A DNA stretch of 15,639 nt from an uncultured Eubacteriales bacterium. GTDB lineage: Bacteria; Bacillota; Clostridia; Oscillospirales; Oscillospiraceae. The notes under the pieces were generated by a model. It was not told where the DNA came from. It did no database searches and worked only from the letters and a program-made list of their open reading frames with translations. The first letter of the stretch is position 1. Every line of letters begins with the position of its first letter. Below are positions 1 through 8,200 of the stretch, in pieces. Both the position numbers and the translations under genes were made by a program. Location: positions 1-15,639 of the forward strand of contig URLT01000037.1 of NCBI GenBank assembly GCA_900548795.1, given 5' to 3'.

Positions 1-952
<952 letters not shown>

Positions 953-982
953 TCCGGCTCTCCTTTTTTTCTTTCGCCCGGT

Positions 983-2149
983 CTATTTCTCCACGGGCAG
1001 CATCCGGGCGATCATTTCGTTGCAGGTCGCCTCGGCGTGCAGGAGGAGCAGACCGTCCTGCTCCGTCAGCTCGCCGGTGCATTCGACGATCCTGCCCGCC
1101 AGCATCCGCCCGCGCAGCTCGCGCCGGAAGGCCTCGGTCAATTGCTCCTGCGTCACGGGGTTTTCCCGCAGCACAAGGGTATATTCACGGTAGGTCACCG
1201 TCTCCAGCCACACCGGGAACGGATACTCCGGCAGGGTCAACCGGTTTACGCTTATCATTTTATCACATCCGGTAGGGAAAATTCCACTGTTTCCGCATAA
1301 ATTTATTCTTTTTCTTCCGACGACTAACGTTCTCTGCGTTTTTTCGCGCCCGGTATAGTGCTTTTCGGCGATCTGCGCCGGAGCGGCCAGCGTTCCTGCG
1401 TACCAAGTCTCGCCGTAGACCTCCCCCTCGGCGCAGACGCCGCGCACGCACAGGCCATAGTCCTCATAGCCCGAGACGAGCACCTGCCCCGCGGCGACCG
1501 TGTCTCCGACGGCGCATTCCCTCACACCCTCGAGCACGACCAACTCCGTGATCCGCGCGTCGCGCACGGCCACAAGATGCGCCGCCGGATAGCGCGGCTC
1601 ATTCCGCTCGGAAAATTCCCGCTCGTTGACCTGCACATGCAGCACGCCGCCGCTGCGGTTGACCGCCAGCCAGCTCAGCTCGGGCGTCGTCTCGAGCACG
1701 CGGTTGCGCAGACTCGTGTATTCGATCGATGGAGCAAAGGCGCCGATGCGCACGCCCTGCTCCTCGAGCGCGGCAAGGATCTCCGCATCCGGCACGCGGT
1801 CGTTGCCTTCGACCGTGATGCCCCAAACCACCGTCTGCATCAGAAAGCTCAGCGCAACGGCCAGCAGCAGTCCGACGGCGAGCACCGGTCGGCGCAGCAG
1901 CCGCCTCAGGTCGTGCGCCAGTCCGCTCACGCCCAGCGTCTCCACGCTGCAATAGCTTTTTTCGGCAAGCTGCACGATCTGCCCGTAATGCCCCGACGTA
2001 AGGCAGAGCGTGCAGGTCATCTCGTCGAGCATACAAAGCTCCCAGAAGCTCCGATCCGCGCGGCTCAGCGCGTTCAGAAAGGCCTCCGGCGACGCGCCGG
2101 TCACGCGCACGCGGCGGCAGCCGAGCAGGTATCGCAGCGGCGCGGTCAC
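983..2149 (-). CDS. yqfD: Sporulation protein YqfD
   Basis: YqfD is a membrane protein of the mother-cell sporulation programme in Bacillus and Clostridia; its biochemical role is not settled. The chosen start is a GTG at 2149 that overlaps the yqfC stop as GTGA and has GGTGGAG five bases upstream, giving 388 residues, close to the B. subtilis length of about 398. The frame stays open upstream, but that part only mirrors yqfC in another frame. Residues 1-85 are a soluble Cys-containing domain. A single membrane segment lies at about 88-110. It is followed by the family hallmark (VVWGITVEGN, then an alternating beta/alpha region resembling POTRA/FtsQ-type domains, including a SWLAVNRSGG turn). 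The C-terminal half is extracytoplasmic if the N-terminus is inside. Translational coupling to yqfC is likely from the overlap. Confidence 0.93.
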   Translation of the reverse strand: MTAPLRYLLGCRRVRVTGASPEAFLNALSRADRSFWELCMLDEMTCTLCLTSGHYGQIVQLAEKSYCSVETLGVSGLAHDLRRLLRRPVLAVGLLLAVALSFLMQTVVWGITVEGNDRVPDAEILAALEEQGVRIGAFAPSIEYTSLRNRVLETTPELSWLAVNRSGGVLHVQVNEREFSERNEPRYPAAHLVAVRDARITELVVLEGVRECAVGDTVAAGQVLVSGYEDYGLCVRGVCAEGEVYGETWYAGTLAAPAQIAEKHYTGREKTQRTLVVGRKRINLCGNSGIFPTGCDKMISVNRLTLPEYPFPVWLETVTYREYTLVLRENPVTQEQLTEAFRRELRGRMLAGRIVECTGELTEQDGLLLLHAEATCNEMIARMLPVEK

Positions 2150-2406
2150 GTCAGCTCCACCGCAAAAACGGTGCCTCGGATGACGACCGATTCCCGGCTC
2201 ATCGTGCCGAGCCTCAGCCCGTCGCCGCGCACGGTCACGCGGCCGCCCGGGAGCGCGAGGATCACGCACTCCGGCGCATAGTGGATCAGGCCGCAGTGCC
2301 GCTCGACCTGCACGCAGGAATTGCCGTGCAGCGTGATGAGCTGCGTGTTGCCCACGACCTCCGGCGGCAGACGGAGCACGCCGGACAGCGTTTTTTGCAC
2401 CTTCAA
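2146..2406 (-). CDS. yqfC: Sporulation protein YqfC (YabP/YqfC family)
   Basis: This is a small YabP/YqfC-family protein, found only in spore formers and encoded with yqfD. The conserved core is visible: leucine- and proline-rich LRLPPEVVGN, the ITLHGN strand, the VERHCGLIHYAPE segment (family pattern: IENHKGIxxY) and a VTVRGDGLRL strand. I chose a TTG start at 2406, giving 86 residues, close to the usual length of about 90. GGGTGAT, which matches the 3' part of the full Shine-Dalgarno sequence, precedes it by 4 bases, and the divergent gene ylbJ has exactly the same start architecture. In-frame alternatives are a GTG at 2415 and an ATG at 2463; the ATG has no convincing ribosome binding site, and a start there would place the proposed promoter inside the gene. 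Family identification is firm; the start is a reasoned choice. Confidence 0.88.
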   Translation of the reverse strand: MKVQKTLSGVLRLPPEVVGNTQLITLHGNSCVQVERHCGLIHYAPECVILALPGGRVTVRGDGLRLGTMSRESVVIRGTVFAVELT

Positions 2407-2487
2407 ATTAATCACCCGAGGACATTCTATGCGCGGCGGTTCAAATCTTTCCGACTCGCGCATAGATTTCTACGGGTGATGCTTGTG
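2404..2487. promoter_or_regulatory. Symmetrical divergent promoter/RBS region between yqfC and ylbJ
   Basis: Each strand carries GCGCATAGA, then a spacer of 6 or 7 bases, then CGGGTGAT, then 4 bases, then a start codon. On the plus strand the elements are 2458-2466 and 2473-2480 with GTG at 2485. On the minus strand they are 2434-2426 and 2418-2411 with TTG at 2406. CATAGATT (2461-2468) and CATAGAAT (2431-2424) each differ from the Bacillus sigma-E -10 consensus (CATACA-T) at one defined position. CGGGTGAT contains GGTGAT, matching the 3' part of the extended Shine-Dalgarno. The two -10-like boxes are 29 bp apart, so any -35 elements would overlap in the middle; the -35 matches I see (for example TCAAATC at 2441-2447) are weak. 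Sigma-E control is inferred from the gene families. An alternative is a palindromic operator. Confidence 0.6.
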
Positions 2488-3501
2488 AAAAAAAGACTTC
2501 CGCTGCTGCTGACCGCCGCCGCGGGCTTTCTTATGCTGCTGCTCGAGCCGGACGCCGCGCTGCGCGGCGCGCAGGAGGGGCTGCGGCTGTGCGCCGTGCG
2601 GGTGCTCCCCGCGCTGCTCCCGTTTTTGTTTGCCGGCCGTCTGCTCTGCGGCGCGCTGCCTCCGCTCCCCTGCGGCGGACGGCTCGACCGGCTGACCCGG
2701 GCGCTGCTGGGCGTGCCCGCTGCGGCGCTGCCGGCGTTTCTCGTGGGGCTGTTGGGGGGCTATCCGTCCGGCGCCGCCGCCGTTGTCGGCCTGTACCGGG
2801 AGGGCGTGCTTGAGCGCTCCGACGCCGAGCGCGCGCTGCGCTTTTGCAACAACTCCGGCCCGGCATTTTTTGTCAGCGTGGTCGCCTCCGTGACCGGCGG
2901 CGTCCAAGCCGGACTGCTGCTCTACGGCGTGCACGTCCTCGCCGCGCTTTGGGTCGGGCTTGCTCTGCGCGAGCCGGACACCGGCGGAGCCGCGCATATC
3001 AGGCGCATCGTCGAGCCGTCCATACCGGAGCTGTTTGCCCGCTCGGTGCGCGGGACATTCGAGACGCTGGGCAGCGTGTGCGTGCTGATCGTCTGCTTTC
3101 GCGTGCTGCAGGAGCTTCTGACCGTGTGGCGGCTCGGGGCTCTTCTGCGTCTCCCGGCGGCGCTGCGCGGGCTGCCGCTCGGTATGCTGGAGCTGAGCTC
3201 GGGCATTCTGATGCAGCAGGGGCAGCCCTTTTCCCTGCCCTTGTGCGCATTTCTGATGGGTTGGGGCGGCCTGTGCGTGCATTTGCAGACGCTCAGCCTG
3301 ACCGCGGCGGCCGGTCTGCGCACGCGCGGCTATTGCACGGCCAAGCTGCTGCACGGCCTGTTCTCGCTGCTGCTGGCGCTGGCTCTTTGCTCGCCGCGCC
3401 CCGCGCTGCTCGCGGAGCTGGGGCTGCTGCTCGGCGCGAGCGCCGTTTTTCCGTCAATTTTGAAAAAATGGGCTGGAAAAAAGCGCCGCACTGCGGTATA
3501 A
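2485..3501 (+). CDS. ylbJ: Sporulation integral membrane protein YlbJ
   Basis: YlbJ is a polytopic membrane protein of the mother cell, needed for normal spore cortex formation in B. subtilis; it belongs to the nucleoside-recognition (Gate) domain group, and its substrate is unknown. The product has 338 residues, shorter than B. subtilis YlbJ at about 408. Family motifs are clear: LLGGYPSGAAAV around residues 89-100, an Arg/Glu-rich helix, then FCNNSGPAFF at 120-129, and an LELSSG turn at 235-240. Hydrophobic segments lie near 5-20, 36-56, 77-100, 125-160, 197-210, 250-275 and 290-325. A GTG at 2485 is preferred because GGGTGAT lies 4 bases upstream; an in-frame ATG at 2479 would add only two residues. 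It is divergent from yqfC across a shared control region, putting three sporulation-family genes together. Confidence 0.88.
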   Translation: MKKRLPLLLTAAAGFLMLLLEPDAALRGAQEGLRLCAVRVLPALLPFLFAGRLLCGALPPLPCGGRLDRLTRALLGVPAAALPAFLVGLLGGYPSGAAAVVGLYREGVLERSDAERALRFCNNSGPAFFVSVVASVTGGVQAGLLLYGVHVLAALWVGLALREPDTGGAAHIRRIVEPSIPELFARSVRGTFETLGSVCVLIVCFRVLQELLTVWRLGALLRLPAALRGLPLGMLELSSGILMQQGQPFSLPLCAFLMGWGGLCVHLQTLSLTAAAGLRTRGYCTAKLLHGLFSLLLALALCSPRPALLAELGLLLGASAVFPSILKKWAGKKRRTAV

Positions 3502-3502
3502 T
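3474..3502 (+). promoter_or_regulatory. Probable sigma-A promoter for the 69-residue Cys-rich gene
   Basis: A perfect TATAAT at 3497-3502 overlaps the ylbJ stop codon (TAA, 3499-3501). TGGAAA at 3474-3479 is a 4-of-6 match to TTGACA, with the ideal 17-bp spacer. Transcription would begin near 3508-3510, immediately at the GAGGTGA ribosome binding site (3509-3515), so the leader would be only about a dozen bases. This suggests the small gene can be expressed during growth independently of the sporulation gene ahead of it. Confidence 0.5.
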
Positions 3503-3520
3503 AACGCCGAGGTGAACGCA

Positions 3521-3730
3521 ATGCTGTTTAAGAAAAAAATCGCCCCGTCCTGCTCCTACTGCGCCCACGCCGGCAAGGTCGACGACAAGACCTATCTCTG
3601 CAAAAAACGCGGCATGGTCTCCTGCGGCCAGAGCTGCCGCAAATTCAAATATGACCCGCTCAGGCGCGTCCCCGCGCGCAGAAAGCCCGCCGATTTTTCC
3701 AAATACGACGACGTGGATTTTTCGCTGTAA
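3521..3730 (+). CDS. Small Cys-rich conserved protein, probable zinc binder, function unknown
   Basis: This is a 69-residue basic protein that I recognise only as a type of hypothetical protein seen in Clostridia. It begins MLFKKK and carries a CxxC pair (Cys11, Cys14) followed by Cys27, Cys35 and Cys39, then a KFKYDPL motif and a Pro/Arg-rich, then acidic C-terminus ending in DVDFSL. Cysteine spacing suggests a small zinc-ribbon or knuckle; this is an inference. The ATG at 3521 is chosen because GAGGTGA sits 5 bases upstream; an in-frame GTG at 3512 lies inside that ribosome binding site and is unlikely. It follows ylbJ by 19 bp and has its own TATAAT element. No catalytic motif or membrane segment is visible. 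Confidence 0.8.
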   Translation: MLFKKKIAPSCSYCAHAGKVDDKTYLCKKRGMVSCGQSCRKFKYDPLRRVPARRKPADFSKYDDVDFSL

Positions 3731-3792
3731 GCGTCAGACGGATTTCCGATCCGAATTATGAGCTGTCTGATTCAAAAATCGTTATAAACGCC

Positions 3793-3830
3793 AGAAAGCC
3801 TCCGAGCCTGTTTGTGCTCGGAGGCTTTCT
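3793..3830. terminator. Bidirectional intrinsic terminator between convergent genes
   Basis: There is a perfect 15-bp inverted repeat (3793-3807 with 3816-3830) and an 8-base loop. The stem has a GC-rich CCTCCGAGC core, with AAAG on one side and CTTT on the other, so each strand reads a short pyrimidine tract at the base. It sits 62 bp after the Cys-rich gene on the plus strand and 14 bp after the stop of the minus-strand 117-residue gene. No long U tract follows in either direction. Confidence 0.8.
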
Positions 3831-3844
3831 GCTTGCGGTATGCG

Positions 3845-4198
3845 TCAGGACAGTCTGTCGGTGATCGTGTTTCGCTCCTCGTCAGACTCGTCCATCATTC
3901 TGTGCGCGTAGTCGTTGGCGTAGTCGAAGATCAGATTTTCATAGTCGATCTGCTTGCCGACCAGCTTTTCCGCCCACGAGACGGCTTTTTCGATCAGGAC
4001 CTGAGACTTGCTCTCGCCGTCCTCCTGCGGATCGTCAAGCGCGGCGCTTGTCGACTCCGTCGTCTCCGACGGCGACCGATCCGTGAGATAGGGAGAAAGG
4101 ATGCCGTCGACCTTGCCCTTGGCAAAGCGATACCCCAAAAACAGCACCACCGCAAGAACGGCGACCTTGATCCACACCGTCCACCATGCACGCCTCAT
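3845..4198 (-). CDS. Single-pass membrane protein of unknown function
   Basis: This is a 117-residue protein I do not recognise. A short basic, Trp-rich N-terminus (MRRAWWTVW) leads into one hydrophobic segment at about residues 9-24, so it is most likely an N-in anchor without a signal-peptidase site. Residues 40-65 are a Ser/Thr/Glu/Asp-rich, probably disordered linker, and residues 66-117 are a charged, probably helical domain (AEKLVGKQIDYENLIFDYANDYAHRMMDE). Its ribosome binding site is near perfect (AAGGAGGTG, 7 bases before the ATG), which supports a real gene. It lies 103 bp downstream of the phosphorylase gene in the same direction and could be co-transcribed; I see no clear promoter in the gap. 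No catalytic motif is visible and the partner is unknown. Confidence 0.75.
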   Translation of the reverse strand: MRRAWWTVWIKVAVLAVVLFLGYRFAKGKVDGILSPYLTDRSPSETTESTSAALDDPQEDGESKSQVLIEKAVSWAEKLVGKQIDYENLIFDYANDYAHRMMDESDEERNTITDRLS

Positions 4199-4301
4199 CT
4201 ATCCCACCTCCTTCTTATTGGTTCGACGCCGGAAACGCAGCTTTGTTCCGACGTTTTTTGCAATGCAAAGGCATCGCAAACTTGGAAATATTCCCGAAAT
4301 T

Positions 4302-5075
4302 TTACTTCTTCGCGGCGCGATCCTGCTCGATGATGAGCTTGAGCGCCTCGACCGCAACGCGGACGGAGGACGAGGTATCCTCGCTCATATCCTGATCGAG
4401 GCCGGCGGCCTCGCGCTCTTGGTTCCAGATCACGTGGAAGCAGGAGCCGCAGCGGCACTTCAGAGCGTCGGCAACGACGAAGAGCGCGGCGGATTCCATC
4501 TCGCTGGCGAGCACGCCGAGGCGCTTCCACGCCTCCCACTTTTGCAGCAGCTCATAGGAGACGGGCATCTTGGCCGGGCTGTGCTGGCCATAGAACGCGT
4601 CCTTGCACTGCACAACGCCGCAGTGGGTCGTCTTGCCCATGGCAAGAGACGCCTGACGCAGGGCGATGGTGAGGTCGAGGTTCGCGACCGCCGGATATTC
4701 GATCGGCGCGTACTCCATGGAGGTGTGCTCAAAGCGGATGGCGCCGGTGGCCACGACGATGTCGCCGGACTTCACGTCCAGATTGATGCCGCCGCAGGTG
4801 CCGGTGCGGATGAAGGTATCTGCGCCGATGTTGTGCAGCTCCTCCATGGCGATGGAGGCAGACGGGCCGCCGATGCCGGTGGAGCAGACGGAGACCTTCT
4901 CGCCGAGCAGCGTGCCGGTGTAGATGTTGAACTCACGGTTCTGTGCGACGTGAACGGGGTTATCAAAAAGCTTCGCAATGGACTCACAGCGGCCGGGATC
5001 ACCGGGCAGGATGCAGTAGCGACCGACGTCGCCCTCTACGCAGTGAATGTGAAACTGTTTCTCAAGCTGTTGCAT
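4302..5075 (-). CDS. udp: Uridine phosphorylase-family nucleoside phosphorylase
   Basis: This is a cytoplasmic NP-I family enzyme catalysing phosphorolysis of a nucleoside to free base and ribose-1-phosphate, most probably uridine salvage. The product has 257 residues, against 253 for E. coli Udp. Aligned motifs are GDPGR (25-29) for phosphate, NREF (46-49), STGIGGPSASIAMEEL (65-80), RTGTCGG (90-96, with the phosphate-binding Arg) and EMESAALF (192-199), which binds ribose. Gln164 aligns with the uracil-contacting Gln166 of E. coli Udp, but the partner Arg168 appears replaced (the local sequence is GQHSPAK), so base preference is uncertain. The ATG at 5075 has AAAGGAG 10 bases upstream; a TTG two codons earlier is possible. 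It has its own sigma-A promoter at 5113-5141. Confidence 0.9.
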   Translation of the reverse strand: MQQLEKQFHIHCVEGDVGRYCILPGDPGRCESIAKLFDNPVHVAQNREFNIYTGTLLGEKVSVCSTGIGGPSASIAMEELHNIGADTFIRTGTCGGINLDVKSGDIVVATGAIRFEHTSMEYAPIEYPAVANLDLTIALRQASLAMGKTTHCGVVQCKDAFYGQHSPAKMPVSYELLQKWEAWKRLGVLASEMESAALFVVADALKCRCGSCFHVIWNQEREAAGLDQDMSEDTSSSVRVAVEALKLIIEQDRAAKK

Positions 5076-5112
5076 AATCAACAAACTCCTTTTTTCTTTA
5101 TTTTGCATGATT

Positions 5113-5141
5113 AGTATACCGCATACGCCGCAGAACATCAA
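5113..5141 (-). promoter_or_regulatory. Sigma-A promoter of the uridine phosphorylase gene
   Basis: On the minus strand, TTGATG (5141-5136) and TATACT (5118-5113) are separated by exactly 17 bp. Each hexamer matches its consensus well. A start near 5106 would give a leader of about 30 bases containing the AAAAAAGGAG ribosome binding site. The gene is thus independent of the polC cluster upstream. I see no operator palindrome beside it. Confidence 0.7.
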
Positions 5142-5192
5142 ATCCATTTCCGCGTTCTGCGCGTTTTTTGGAGCAACGCACAAAAAGCACAA

Positions 5193-5212
5193 ATAAAATT
5201 TGTAAATTTTAT
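5193..5212. repeat. AT-rich palindrome at the 3' end of polC
   Basis: Nine-base arms (5193-5201 and 5204-5212) are perfectly complementary around a two-base centre and touch the last base of the polC stop codon. The arms contain only A and T, so the hairpin would be weak. It is followed on the minus strand by U-rich sequence (TTGTGCTTTTTGTG). It could contribute to ending or processing the long polC transcript, but it is not a convincing intrinsic terminator, and I see no better one before the udp promoter. Confidence 0.4.
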
Positions 5213-8200
5213 CAGAAAAGCGTCATCTGGCTGGTGTCGGGAAGATCGCCGAACGCCCCGGCGATGCGCAGATTCTCAATGTGCGTTTTCGACACCTTCG
5301 GGCATGCGGCAGAGAATTCCTCGATCGAGATGAAATGCTTGCCCTCGCGTCCGGCGACGATGTCGCGTGCCGCCGTCTCGCCAAGACCCGAGACCGACAC
5401 GAACGGCGGCAGCAGCCGGCCGTCCTTCATCAGGAATTTAATGGAGTCGGACTCGTACAGGTCGATGGGCGCGAATTCAAAGCCGCGCAGATAGAACTCG
5501 TAGCAGACCTCAAGCGTCGTGATCAGGTCGTCCTCCTTGGCGGTGCGGTCCGGATTTTCGGAGATGGACTTGATGTGCTCCTTGACCGTCTCGATGCCGT
5601 GGGTCATCATGGCGGCGTCAAAGCCGTCCTTCTGACTGCGGCGGTAGAAATATGCCGCATAAAACGCCAGCGGATGATGCACCTTGAACCACGCGATGCG
5701 GAAGGCCATCATAACGTAGGCCGCCGCGTGCGCCTTCGGGAAGAGGTATTTGATCTTTTTGCAGGAATCGATGTACCACTCCGGCACCTGATGCTCGCGC
5801 ATCTCGTCCTCGATGCCCTCCGGCCACGGCTTGCCCTTGTGAATGGCGCCCTTTCGCACGGCCTCCATGAATTTGAAGGCGCGCTTCTCCGGCAGGCCGC
5901 ACTTGATGAGATAGAGCATGATATCGTCGCGGCAGCCGATGGCCTGATTGACGGAGGCCGTGCCGCTCAGGATCAGATCCTTCGCGTTGCCGAGCCAGAC
6001 GTCCGTGCCGTGAGAGAAGCCGGAAAGGCGAATGAGCGTGTCGAACTGCGTCGGCTTGGTGTCCATGAGCATCCCGCGTGTGAAGCTCGTGCCGAATTCC
6101 GGGATGCCGACCGTGCCGACCTCTGTCAGGAGCTTGTCGTGCTCATAGCCGAGCACCTTGCTTGAGACGAAGATGGACATTGTGTCCTTGTCGTCGAGCG
6201 GGATCTCCTGCGCATTGACGCCGGTCATATCCTCCATCATGCGGATCATGGTCGGGTCGTCGTGCCCCAGCATATCCAGCTTGAGCAGATTTTCCTCCAT
6301 GGAATGATATTCAAAGTGGGTCGTGATGATGTCGGTATGGACGTCGTCGGCCGGGTGCTGCACGGGGCAGAAATCCCAGATCTCGTTCTCCTGCGGAATG
6401 ACGACGAGGCCGCCGGGGTGCTGACCGGTCGTGCGGCGCACGTCGACGCAGCCCGCCGCAAGGCGGTTCTCCTCGGCGCGCGAGGCCGTGCGGCCGCGCT
6501 CGGCAAGGTATTTTTTCACATAACCGTAGGCCGTTTTCTCGGCCACGGTGCCGATCGTTCCGGCGCGGAACACGTGGCTCGCGCCGAACATCTCGATGCA
6601 GTATTGGTGGGCGCGCGACTGGTACTCGCCGGAAAAGTTCAGGTCAATATCCGGCACCTTGTCGCCGCCGAAGCCGAGGAAGGTCTCGAACGGGATGTTG
6701 AAGCCGTCCTTCTCGAGCTTCGCGCCGCACTGCGGGCAGACGTCGTCGGGCAGGTCGGCGCCGCAGTTGATGCCGTCCGGGACGTCAAAGGTGCAGTATT
6801 TGCACTTGGGGCAGCGGTAATGCGGCGGCAGCGAGTTGACCTCGGTGATGCCGGACATGAAGGCCACGAGCGACGAGCCGACGGAGCCTCGAGAGCCGAC
6901 CAAATAGCCGTGCTCGAGCGAATTCTGCACGAGCTTCTGCGCGGACATATAGATCACGTCGTAGTGGCAGTTGATGATGTCGCCCAGCTCGGTCTGCACG
7001 CGCTTGGTGACGATCTCGGGCGGATTATCGCCGTAAAGCCGGTGCATTTTTCCGTAAACAAGGCTTTTCAGATCCTCAACGGAGTTTTCGATCTTCGGCG
7101 CAAAGAGATTATGCGGCACGGGGCGGATCGTCTCGCACTGATCGGCGATATGGTTCGGATTCGTCACGACCACCTCGAGCGCCTTCTCCGCGCCGAGGTA
7201 GGAAAACTCCTCGAGCATCTCGTCGGTCGTGTGGAAATAGAGCGGATTCGGCCGGTCGCAGTCCTCGAAGCCCTTGCTGGCCAGCAGGATGCGGCGGTAG
7301 ATCTCCTCTTCGGGGTTCAGGAAGTGGACGTCGCCCGTCGCGCAGACCGGCTTGCCCAGCTCCTCCCCGAGGGCGACGACGGTGCGGTTGAAATCGCGCA
7401 GCTGCTCCTCCGTCTCGACCGTGCCGTTTTCGAGCATGAAGCGGTTGTTGCTGATGGGCTGGATCTCGAGGAAATCGTAGAACGAGGCGATGCGCTTGAG
7501 CTCGGCGTGGCTCTTATGCTGGAGGACGGCCTGAAACAGCTCGCCGGCCTCGCAGGCCGAGCCGATGATAAGCCCCTCGCGGTAGCGCAGCAGCTCGCTC
7601 TTGGGCATACGCGGATTGCGCTTGAAGAACTTCAGATGCGCGTCGGAAATGATGTGATACAGATTGCGCAGGCCGGTCTGGTTCTTGGCAAAGACGATGA
7701 TGTGCTTGGCGCGGCGGTCACTGATGCGCGCGCCGGAGCGCAGCTCGGCCATGGCCTCGTTGATCTGGCCGATCTCCTGCAGGCCGCGCTCTTGCAGCAT
7801 TTTTGCAAAGCGCAGATAGAGATAGCCGCAGGTCAGCGCGTCGTCGGAGGCGCGGTGATGCTGGAATTCCGGCAGGCTCAGGGCGTTTGCAACGATGTCG
7901 AGCTTGAATTTGTTGAGCTGGGGCATCAGGTTCTGCGCAAGGATCAGCGTGTCCATATAGGTCGGGTCGAACGCGATGCGCTCGCGCTCGCAGGCCGCCG
8001 TCAGGAAGCCGACGTCGAAATCCGCGTTGTGCGCGACCAGAGGCCGGTCGCCGCAGAAGCTCAGAAATTGCGGAAGCACGTCGTGCAGCTCCGGCGCGCC
8101 GCGCAGCATCTCGTCGGTGATGCCGGTCAGCTCGATGATCTTCGGCGAAAGATGCCGCCCCGGCGCGACGAAGGTCTGGAAGGTCTCGACCGGCTCTCCG

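Noticed and set aside
2281..2478. An N-terminal extension of YlbJ by about 68 residues.
   Set aside because: That stretch is antisense to yqfC, has no membrane or family similarity, and the ribosome binding site supports the GTG at 2485.
3735..3772. Short inverted repeats (CAGAC...GTCTG and CGGAT...ATCCG) after the Cys-rich gene.
   Set aside because: They are too short and competing with each other; the perfect 15-bp hairpin just downstream explains termination.
4257..4280. A 10-bp stem with a 4-base loop between udp and the 117-residue gene, considered as the udp terminator.
   Set aside because: On the udp strand the stem is followed by a run of A, not U, so it does not fit an intrinsic terminator; it may be a modest mRNA hairpin only.
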